Source: Clostridiales bacterium
Lineage (GTDB): Bacteria; Bacillota; Clostridia; Oscillospirales; Oscillospiraceae
Direction of reading: 5' to 3'
Length of the DNA: 21,548 nt
Assembly (NCBI GenBank): GCA_019422005.1
Contig: JAHZEF010000003.1
Coordinates: 28,768-50,315, forward strand
Made by a program: the position numbers and the translations under genes. Below the pieces are notes generated by a model, which was given only the letters and a program-made list of their open reading frames with translations, was not told the DNA's origin and made no database searches. The number at the start of each line of letters is the position of its first letter. The first letter of the stretch is position 1. Positions 14,513 through 19,965 of this stretch are shown in pieces.

Positions 14513-14884
14513 ATGGACAGAGTCATCTATCAAACCAGTATTACCAAAGTCGGCGCCGGCGCGCCGGATTTTCTGGAGGAACGGATGCTGATCTTCTTTC
14601 GGGAGGACGCGCCGTCCTGCCTGGCGGAGTTCTGCTACCTGATCGGGCCGGGGGAAGGCGGCTGCGATATTCAGGTGGGAGATCAGCTGGTGCTGGACGG
14701 TGTCCGCTGCCCCATCACCGCCATTGGAGAGACGGCGCTGGAAAGCTTCCGGCAGCTTGGGCATCTGACTGTGCGCTTCGACGGCGCGGACCTGGCGGCG
14801 CAGCCGGGAACCATGCATGTCCGGCAGCCCGCAATCCCGCCGCTCTCCGCCGGGACGGACGTCCGGTTTCTCCGGGTACGCTAG
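14513..14884 (+). CDS. PTS glucitol/sorbitol-family IIA component lacking the phospho-His
   Basis: A 123-residue protein of the EIIA-Gut (SrlB) family, the same length as E. coli SrlB and alignable by eye over its whole length: VIYQTSITKVGA, MLIFFREDAP, GDQLVLDG, PITAIGETAL, LGHLTVRFDG and PGTMHV. In E. coli the phosphorylated His43 lies in YCFIHCHGE. Here the matching stretch is FCYLIGPGE, with Ile44 at the His position and Pro at the second His. The only histidines left, in LGHLTV and TMHV, are structural positions also present in E. coli. On its face it cannot carry phosphate by the known route. AGGAGGA supports the ATG; an upstream in-frame ATG at 14474 overlaps the aminotransferase. It lies 20 bases after that gene. 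Confidence 0.88.
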   Translation: MDRVIYQTSITKVGAGAPDFLEERMLIFFREDAPSCLAEFCYLIGPGEGGCDIQVGDQLVLDGVRCPITAIGETALESFRQLGHLTVRFDGADLAAQPGTMHVRQPAIPPLSAGTDVRFLRVR

Positions 14885-14916
14885 GCGGCGGCTCCCGGCC
14901 GGCTCCGCCCGCCGCC
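14884..14916 (+). other. GC-rich hairpin between IIA and IIC genes
   Basis: GGCGGCGG (14884-14891) pairs with CCGCCGCC (14909-14916) across a 17-base loop, in the 84-base gap after the IIA gene. No T run follows, so it is more likely an mRNA processing or stability element than a terminator. Confidence 0.35.
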
Positions 14917-14968
14917 CCACCCCCGCCGATCCCGCTTTGAAGAACTATGAAAAGGAGGACATCACTTT

Positions 14969-15493
14969 ATGATCGCTTTCGCAGAAGCTTTTTCCGGCAT
15001 GTTTGCAACCTGCGGCGAGAATCTGATCGCCAATATCACCGGCATTCTGCCGTCCGTCATGGTCCTGCTGATGGTTTTCAACACCATCTGTCTCCTGGTG
15101 GGCGCAGAGAGAATTGAACGCTTCTCCATTTTTCTGGCGAAGCACCGGATTCTGGCATACACCATCCTTCCGTTCATCTCCTGGTTTTTCCTCTGCAATC
15201 CCATGGTCTACAGCGCAGGCAAGTTCCTGCCGCAGCGCCAGCGGGCCAGTTTCATCGACGTCTGCGCCACAACCAACGGCCCCATGCTGAGTATGTTCCC
15301 CCACGTCAATCCCGGCGAATACTTCATCTGGTGGGGCATTGCCTCCGGTGTGGAAGCGCTCGGTTACTCCGTGATGGCGCTGGCAGTCCGCTTTTTCATT
15401 GCCGGCTGGGTGCTGGCGCTGATCCGCGCCTGCGTCACCGAATGGTTCTGGGTCATGCTCGCCAAACGCGAGGGCCTGGCTGTCGACCGCTGA
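14969..15493 (+). CDS. PTS glucitol/sorbitol-family IIC membrane component
   Basis: A 174-residue membrane protein of the EIIC-Gut (SrlA) family, which forms the sugar-alcohol channel with the C part of IIBC. Hydrophobic segments lie near residues 22-45 (ITGILPSVMVLLMVFNTICLLV), 63-80 (LAYTILPFISWFFLCN) and 125-155. Family signatures include the start AEAFSGMFATCGEN, FLCNPMVYSAGKFLP, and FIDVCATTNGPMLSMFPHVNPGEYF-type text around residues 90-117. AAAGGAGG (14951-14958) supports the ATG. It is followed after 18 bases by IIBC, in the standard IIC-IIBC order, but here IIA precedes rather than follows them (E. coli srlAEB order is IIC-IIBC-IIA). The substrate is presumably a polyol or related compound. 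Confidence 0.93.
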   Translation: MIAFAEAFSGMFATCGENLIANITGILPSVMVLLMVFNTICLLVGAERIERFSIFLAKHRILAYTILPFISWFFLCNPMVYSAGKFLPQRQRASFIDVCATTNGPMLSMFPHVNPGEYFIWWGIASGVEALGYSVMALAVRFFIAGWVLALIRACVTEWFWVMLAKREGLAVDR

Positions 15494-15511
15494 GAGAGGA
15501 GGATGCAAACT

Positions 15512-16516
15512 ATGGCTGCATATCAAAGTGTCAGGATTCACAAGGGCGCAAACGGCTGGGGCAAATATCTGGTTGTAACCCCCACCCCGGAGCGCGATAA
15601 GGTCATCTCCGTCACCGGCGGCGGCATCCATCCCGTGGCCGCCCGGATTGCAGAGCTTTCCGGCGGTATCGCCGTGGACGGCTTTAAGAACCCGGTTCCC
15701 AATGAAGAGGTCTTCTGCGCGGTTGTGGACTGCGGCGGTACGCTCCGCACGGGCCTGTATCCCAAGCTTGGCATTCCCACCGTCAATATCCTCGACGGTG
15801 GCCCCTCCGGCGTATATGCCGATTACTGCACAGAGGACGTATACGTCTCCGGCACCAAAGAGAAGGACGTGGTCCTGGAAGAGGCCTCCGGGCAGGCGCC
15901 GTCCGGTTCCGCGGAACCCGCTGCGGAGCCGGCAGCAGCAGCGGCCGGAACGCCTGACGAGCCGCGCAGGGGCGGTTTTGTCGGCGGCCTCACCCGGCTG
16001 ATTCAGGTGCTCGGGCGCTTTATCGGCGCGGTGGTCAACGCCTTCTTTACCGGCGCCAAGCAGTCGGTGAACATGACGATCACCAATATCCTCCCCTTCC
16101 TGATTTTCCTGTCCTTTGTCGGAGGGCTGATGAGCTCCACCGGCATCGGCACCGTGATTGCCAACGGCCTGTCCGTATTCACCGGCAGCGTAATCGGCCT
16201 GATTCTCTTTGCGCTGATCATCGGCATTCCGGTGCTCTCACCGCTGCTGGGCCCCGGCGCCGTTGTGCAGTCGATCCTGGGCACGCTGATCGGAACCCTG
16301 ATCGCCAACGGCAATATTTCCGTGACGCTGGCGCTCCCCGCCCTGTTCGCCATCAGCATTGTCGACGCATGCGATTTCATCCCCGTCGCCGCCTCCCTCG
16401 GCGAGGCTGAGCCGGATACCGCCCGCGTCGCCGTTCCCGCCATGCTGTTTTCCCGGTTTGTCACGGCGCCCATCGCCGTCCTGGTCGGCGTCGTCGCGGG
16501 GATCGGCCTGTTCTGA
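15512..16516 (+). CDS. PTS glucitol/sorbitol-family IIBC component
   Basis: A 334-residue IIBC-Gut (SrlE) protein. The N-terminal IIB domain begins VRIHKGANGWGKYLVV and carries the phosphorylated Cys74 in VVDCGGTLRTGLYPKLGIP, as in the E. coli enzyme (VIDCGGTLRCG). An Ala/Pro/Glu-rich linker (about 130-155) leads to the membrane IIC domain with GIPVLSPLLGPGAVVQSILG, ALPALFAISIVDACDFIPVAASLGEA-type and MLFSRFVTAP segments. The IIB cysteine is intact although the IIA gene has lost its histidine. The ATG at 15512 is chosen: GAGGAGG (15496-15502) directly abuts the in-frame ATG at 15503 but is nine bases from 15512. It is the last PTS gene of the operon. Confidence 0.93.
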   Translation: MAAYQSVRIHKGANGWGKYLVVTPTPERDKVISVTGGGIHPVAARIAELSGGIAVDGFKNPVPNEEVFCAVVDCGGTLRTGLYPKLGIPTVNILDGGPSGVYADYCTEDVYVSGTKEKDVVLEEASGQAPSGSAEPAAEPAAAAAGTPDEPRRGGFVGGLTRLIQVLGRFIGAVVNAFFTGAKQSVNMTITNILPFLIFLSFVGGLMSSTGIGTVIANGLSVFTGSVIGLILFALIIGIPVLSPLLGPGAVVQSILGTLIGTLIANGNISVTLALPALFAISIVDACDFIPVAASLGEAEPDTARVAVPAMLFSRFVTAPIAVLVGVVAGIGLF

Positions 16517-16564
16517 CCGTGCCGGGCGGCCTCTGCCCCCTTCCCATCCGCCGAGGTTCGCCCC

Positions 16565-16598
16565 GCCCGGCCGGAACGCGTCTGTGTTCCGGCCGGGC
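16565..16598 (+). terminator. Hairpin after the PTS operon
   Basis: A perfect 13-base stem, GCCCGGCCGGAAC (16565-16577) and GTTCCGGCCGGGC (16586-16598), with an 8-base loop. The following TTCCCGCTTC is only weakly T-rich. It ends the PTS operon or attenuates read-through into the HAD gene, which has no promoter I can recognise of its own. Confidence 0.6.
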
Positions 16599-16632
16599 TT
16601 CCCGCTTCATTCAAAGGAAAGGGTGAAATTTC

Positions 16633-17325
16633 ATGCCGTCGACTGTTATGGCCGGCGCGATCTTTGACATGGACGGCACCATCCTCGACTCCTCCCCCAT
16701 GTGGGAGTCCGTGGAGGGGAGCGTCCTGCTGGAGTTCGGCTATGAGCCCAAGCCCACGCTGCGCCGGGACTGCCTCCCCCTGGGCGCGCTGGATACCGCC
16801 CCGTTCCTCAAGCGCGATTACGGAATGCGCGAATCCCTGGAAGAGATCAATGCCGGCATCGACCGGCGCATTTCCCAATACTACTTCCGGGAAGCCGCCC
16901 TGAAGCCCGGCGCCCTCGGTTTTCTTCAAACCCTGAAGCGGAACGGCGTCCGGCTGGCTCTGGCCACCGCCACCGACCGGAAGTACGCCCTCCCCGCCCT
17001 GGAGCTGACCGGTGTACTGCCGCTGTTTGACGCAGTGCTGACCTGCGCCGAACTGGGGCACACCAAGCGGGAGCCCCATATTTTCCTGCGGGCCATGGAG
17101 CTCATGGGGACTGACGCCGCCTCCACCTGGCTCTTTGAAGACGCGCTCTATGCCATCCGGACGGCAAAGCGGCTGGGCGTCACCACCTGCGCCGTGGCGG
17201 ATCCGGCCTCCGCTTTTCAATGGAACCTCCTGATGCAGGACGCCGATTACCATCTGCTTTCCTTCCTGGACTGGCAGGATACGCTCCCGCTCACCGCACA
17301 GGCGCTGCCATACGGCCTCCGCTGA
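16633..17325 (+). CDS. HAD-superfamily phosphatase/phosphomutase
   Basis: A 230-residue HAD hydrolase of the beta-phosphoglucomutase-like type with an alpha-helical cap. Motif I is FDMDGTILDS (nucleophile Asp12, acid Asp14), motif II LATATD, motif III the Lys in HTKREPHIF, and motif IV FEDALYAI. The cap lies between about residues 20 and 95. Such enzymes act on small phosphorylated sugars or other phosphometabolites; the exact substrate cannot be told. AAGGG (16619-16623) supports the ATG at 16633, and a second in-frame ATG at 16648 is possible. It follows the PTS operon by 116 bases on the same strand, across a hairpin. A role in handling the PTS product by dephosphorylation or isomerisation is plausible but unproven. 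Confidence 0.87.
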   Translation: MPSTVMAGAIFDMDGTILDSSPMWESVEGSVLLEFGYEPKPTLRRDCLPLGALDTAPFLKRDYGMRESLEEINAGIDRRISQYYFREAALKPGALGFLQTLKRNGVRLALATATDRKYALPALELTGVLPLFDAVLTCAELGHTKREPHIFLRAMELMGTDAASTWLFEDALYAIRTAKRLGVTTCAVADPASAFQWNLLMQDADYHLLSFLDWQDTLPLTAQALPYGLR

Positions 17326-17335
17326 ACTTCTGCCA

Positions 17336-17366
17336 ACCGGGGCCGGGGATGATCCCCGGCCCCGGT
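17336..17366 (+). terminator. Hairpin terminator of the HAD gene
   Basis: A perfect 14-base stem, ACCGGGGCCGGGGA (17336-17349) and TCCCCGGCCCCGGT (17353-17366), with a TGA loop, starting ten bases after the stop. The trailing sequence CTGCCTTT has only a short T run. Very high predicted stability. Confidence 0.7.
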
Positions 17367-17469
17367 CTGCCTTTGAAGCAGCGCCGGCGGGCCGGCCCCA
17401 GAAAAAATTTCCGGTTTGTATGTTTAGCCGCTGGAAAATCCGGGCATCCTACCCTCGGAGGTGCAAAAC

Positions 17470-18195
17470 ATGCAAAACAATCCAGAAAAGAAGTCCGGCT
17501 CTTTCAAGAAGTTCCTGAAGGATAAAGGGTACTACATCGTGTTGGCGCTCTGCGTCGCAGCAGTCGGCGTTTCCGGTTATCTCTTTGTGAAAACCGCAGC
17601 CGATCAGAACCGCAGCGATCTGGCAGGGTCCCCGTCGCTGTCCGTCCCCCTGACGCCTTCCGGATCGGAATCGGACAAGGCCGGTGAAACCGGCAAGCCC
17701 AGCAAGCCCGCCGTCTCCGACGCCACAGAAGACGCTGCAGAAACCGCGGGCGCCGATACAGGGGATGCGTCCCAGGCTCCGGCCGCCGTCATCACGGTCC
17801 GTCCCCTGACCGGAGACACGGTCGGCGCCTACTCCATGGACGCCCTGGCCTACAATGAAACCACCCAGGACTGGCGCACGCACAACGGCATTGACATTGC
17901 CGCAGAGAGCGGCGCTCAGGTGGTGGCTGCCCGCGACGGCACCGTCAGCGCAATTTATGACGACAGCTCTTTCGGAAAAACCGTGGTCGTCAATCATGAC
18001 GGCGGCTATGCCACCCACTATGCCAACCTCAGCGAAGAAACTGCCGTCACCGTCGGGCAGGCAGTCAAGGCCGGCGACGTGCTGGGCACCATCGGCGACA
18101 GCGCCACCGTGGAGCTGGCCCAGACCAGCCATCTGCATTTCTCCGTGTATCAAAACAAGGAACCCATCGATCCGGAGGCATTTCTCAGCGCTTGA
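17470..18195 (+). CDS. Membrane-anchored M23 (LytM) peptidase, SpoIIQ-like
   Basis: A 241-residue protein with a short basic cytoplasmic start, one membrane helix (about residues 20-42, YIVLALCVAAVGVSGYLF), a ~70-residue low-complexity Ser/Ala/Glu linker and a C-terminal M23 domain. Zinc ligands are complete: His138 and Asp142 in HNGIDIA, and His223 in the final HLH (221-223), with HYANL between. This layout matches SpoIIQ of clostridia, which spans the forespore side of the sporulation channel; in Bacillus the peptidase residues are degenerate, in several clostridia intact. A general cell-wall M23 peptidase is the alternative. GGAGG (17457-17461) overlaps an in-frame GTG at 17461, so the ATG at 17470 is preferred. 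It is a single gene between terminators; no sigma-F-type promoter could be recognised with confidence. Confidence 0.82.
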   Translation: MQNNPEKKSGSFKKFLKDKGYYIVLALCVAAVGVSGYLFVKTAADQNRSDLAGSPSLSVPLTPSGSESDKAGETGKPSKPAVSDATEDAAETAGADTGDASQAPAAVITVRPLTGDTVGAYSMDALAYNETTQDWRTHNGIDIAAESGAQVVAARDGTVSAIYDDSSFGKTVVVNHDGGYATHYANLSEETAVTVGQAVKAGDVLGTIGDSATVELAQTSHLHFSVYQNKEPIDPEAFLSA

Positions 18196-18234
18196 TTCCG
18201 CATGCGGTCTTTTTCATTTTCCTCACTCCTTTTT

Positions 18235-18280
18235 GCCGGCGGACGGCCACAGTACGTGGCCGTACCGCCGGCCCTTTTTT
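18235..18280 (+). terminator. Intrinsic terminator of the M23 gene
   Basis: Arms 18235-18250 and 18256-18272 pair as 8 plus 7 base pairs around a small internal mismatch, with loop AGTAC, followed by six T residues (18275-18280). Clear rho-independent form. Confidence 0.85.
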
Positions 18281-18418
18281 GCGCAGGCCGCCGCATACCA
18301 TGATGAAACCGCCGCAGGCGATGCCGGCCAGCGCCGCAAAACGCCGGGGCGCGGGCAGCCGTGCCCCCATTCAGGGTTTGCGGAGGAAGGGGCAGACAAC
18401 ACGGATCAGGAAAACAGA

Positions 18419-18800
18419 ATGCCTCTCACCGGCGGTAAGGCCCCATCCTTCGGGGCAGCAGCGGCACAGGGCCGTATCCGTTTCCCGGAGGATGATGCGG
18501 GAAGCCGGACGATCCTGTTCTCTCATCCCGCGGACTTCGCCCCGGTTTGCGCCTCTGCACCACAGAGTTTATGCCCTTCGGTTCCATGATCGATGCATTC
18601 CGGGCGCTGAACACGGAGCTGGCAGGGCTTTCGGCGTTTTCACACTGCCTGGCTGCGGAAGATCCGGGAGCTGGATTGGAACGGTAAAAACAGAATCCGC
18701 GCGGCTTTCCCCCTCATCGGGGATCTCCGCATGGAGGCGGCCGACATGTACGGCAGGATCCAGCCGGGCCAGTCCAATGCGCAGGCAGTACGGGCGGCGG
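18419..18800 (+). pseudogene. Broken 1-Cys (Prx6-type) peroxiredoxin gene
   Basis: Three frames together spell most of a peroxiredoxin. First, 18419-18550 reads MPLTGGKAPSF...ILFSHPADFAPVC, with the peroxidatic Cys at residue 44. Eight extra bases (18551-18558) directly after the Cys codon then shift the frame. Homology resumes at 18559 as TTEFMPFGSMIDAFRALNTE, typical of the family after PVC. At 18646 a second shift (best explained by two lost bases) moves to AWLRKIRELDWNG, then FPLIGDLRMEAADMYGRIQPGQS to about 18793. The last ~70 residues of the family are absent, and a terminator follows immediately. The first frame stops at 18587-18589. The gene would have reduced peroxides in the cytoplasm. 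The recognition rests on my memory of family sequences such as SHPADFTPVCTTEF and is not aligned by tool. Confidence 0.82.
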
Positions 18801-18817
18801 ATTCCAAAGCAATCACA

Positions 18818-18858
18818 AAACGGCCGGGATCCCGATGTGAGATCCCGGCCGTTTCTTT
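18818..18858 (+). terminator. Terminator after the peroxiredoxin remnant
   Basis: A perfect 14-base stem, AAACGGCCGGGATC (18818-18831) and GATCCCGGCCGTTT (18841-18854), with a 9-base loop and a TTTCTTTT tail. It survives intact although the gene before it is broken. Confidence 0.85.
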
Positions 18859-18865
18859 TCGCTCT

Positions 18866-19406
18866 TCACCGGCACCAGCCGGTGGGATTGGAACGGGCAG
18901 CGGCAGGGCGGAGATGGAACCAGATCTGAGATTCGCGCCCGGCTGTGAGGAGGCAGGACAGCAGAAGTGAAAGCCAAATTCCGGCCAGCTGTTTTTGAAA
19001 CACGGCATGAAGGAAACGGCTGCTCTCCTCCGCTGTGTGATTCTGTGCACGGAAATCGTGCAGACAGCGCCGTACGGCGTCGAAAGAAGTTTCACGGATC
19101 ACATATTCAATACGGCCGGCGTCCTCCGCGGCCGGATTCTCATCAGCTCCCATCTTCACCAGCAGTTCCGCCAAAACCGTGTGACGGGTATCCATGGCCT
19201 GCGCAATGGTCAGGCCGCTTTCTGTCAGGGTAGGATATCCATCCGCGTCAGCACCGCGTGTCCATCTTTTTCAGAATGGACATGGCGCGGCTGACGCTGG
19301 GCCTGGTATCGCCCAGGTGCTCCGCCGCATCCACAGCGCGCACATACGGTTTCCTCCGGGACAGTACATCAATGGTTTCCGGATGCATCTGTCCAGACCC
19401 ATGCAT
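18866..19406 (-). pseudogene. Frameshifted DtxR/MntR-family metal-dependent regulator
   Basis: Reading minus from the ATG at 19406, with CGGAGG upstream, the frame encodes a DtxR-type winged helix: PETIDVLSRRKPYVRAVDAA, then EHLGDTRPSVSRAMSILKKMD. It hits a stop at 19250-19248. In the next frame the text continues at once as ADADGYPTLTESG, then LTIAQAMDTRHTVLAELLVKMGAD and AAEDAGRIEYVI, the wing and dimerisation part of the family including the conserved DTRH and EDA.RIE signatures. Family length at the junction fits a two-base deletion (about 19246-19262). Family-like sequence ends near 19048, and the open frame then runs on to 18866 with a tail I do not recognise. It is divergent from feoA, the expected place for an iron- or manganese-sensing repressor. 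Sequencing error is the alternative to real decay. Confidence 0.83.
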
Positions 19407-19521
19407 GGCTGTGACAGCCTCCGCAGGTATGCGTTTTTTATCAGTATATTATAAAAAATTAAAAGCGCCAATGGGATCAGATGTGCAAGATGGCAGAATC
19501 CAGGAATTGCTCCGGAAAGTG

Positions 19522-19550
19522 TTGACAAATTGCGCCTGCTGTGGTAATCT
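19522..19550 (+). promoter_or_regulatory. Promoter of feoAB
   Basis: TTGACA (19522-19527), a 17-base spacer and TAATCT (19545-19550), with an extended -10 TG at 19542-19543. The stretch 19407-19521 before it holds an AT-rich patch (19434-19467) and no gene I can support. Confidence 0.8.
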
Positions 19551-19555
19551 TTACG

Positions 19556-19575
19556 AAGTTAGCTATTACTAACTT
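19556..19575 (+). promoter_or_regulatory. Iron-box-like operator 1 of feoAB
   Basis: AAGTTAGCTATTACTAACTT has perfect 7-base arms (AAGTTAG/CTAACTT) around six bases, lying on the predicted transcription start. TTAG/CTAA arms are the hallmark of DtxR/IdeR-type sites (consensus TTAGGTTAG-CTAACCTAA). Confidence 0.75.
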
Positions 19576-19586
19576 TTCTGCCCCGT

Positions 19587-19606
19587 GGGTTGCTTATTGC
19601 TAACTA
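19587..19606 (+). promoter_or_regulatory. Iron-box-like operator 2 of feoAB
   Basis: GGGTTGCTTATTGCTAACTA matches operator 1 at 13 of 20 positions, in the same orientation and 31 bases further on (about three helical turns). Its right half CTAACT is exact. It may be a second, weaker site for the same regulator. Confidence 0.5.
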
Positions 19607-19629
19607 CACCATAAAAGGCGGTGAAGACG

Positions 19630-19848
19630 ATGACATTGGCCCATGCCGAGGAAGGCAAGGAGTACCGTATCATGGGGATCGGTACGGACGACGAGGAACT
19701 GAACGCTTTTTTGTTCTCCCTGGGCTGTTATGAGGGCGAGCCCATTACAGTGGTGGCCCGCATGAAGAACAGCTGCGTCGTGTCCATCAAGGACGGTCGG
19801 TACAACATCGATCTGCAGCTGGCAGACGCCATCCAGATTCAGTCCTGA
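19630..19848 (+). CDS. feoA: Ferrous iron transport protein FeoA
   Basis: A 72-residue FeoA, a small SH3-like cytoplasmic protein that works with FeoB in Fe(II) uptake. Family features are the N-terminal MTLAHAEEGKEYRIMGIG, a central helix containing NAFLFSLGCYEGEPITVV and the beta-strand end CVVSIKDGRYNIDLQLADAIQI. A GTG at 19621 lies inside the ribosome site AAGGCGGTG; the ATG at 19630 is better spaced. It is the first gene of the feo operon, 117 bases before feoB, behind the iron-box promoter. Confidence 0.92.
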   Translation: MTLAHAEEGKEYRIMGIGTDDEELNAFLFSLGCYEGEPITVVARMKNSCVVSIKDGRYNIDLQLADAIQIQS

Positions 19849-19850
19849 CA

Positions 19851-19878
19851 GCGGAAGTCCCGCTGCGGGGCTTTCCGC
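19851..19878 (+). other. GC-rich hairpin after feoA
   Basis: GCGGAAGTCCC (19851-19861) pairs, with one bulge and a wobble, with GGGGCTTTCCGC (19867-19878) just after the feoA stop. There is no T run, so it is a possible RNA stability or processing element. Confidence 0.4.
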
Positions 19879-19919
19879 CCCGAGGTTAGCGTTGAATAAC
19901 CCACGATATAAGGAATAAG

Positions 19920-19944
19920 CCGTACAGACGGTCTGTGCGGTTTT
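19920..19944 (+). terminator. Weak terminator-like hairpin between feoA and feoB
   Basis: CCGTACAGA (19920-19928) and TCTGTGCGG (19932-19940), with one wobble pair, a CGG loop and TTTT after it. It lies 25 bases before feoB on the same transcript, so it would lower the feoB-to-feoA ratio rather than end the operon. Confidence 0.5.
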
Positions 19945-19965
19945 GAAAAAGAGGAGGAATCAGTC

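Noticed and set aside
18185..18370. Minus-strand 61-residue frame with hydrophobic text FAALAGIACGGFIMV
   Set aside because: It looks faintly like the first helix of a membrane transporter, but a stop lies directly before its ATG, it runs into the terminator hairpin, and nothing on either side extends the match. It may be a remnant in the decayed stretch, but this is not supportable.
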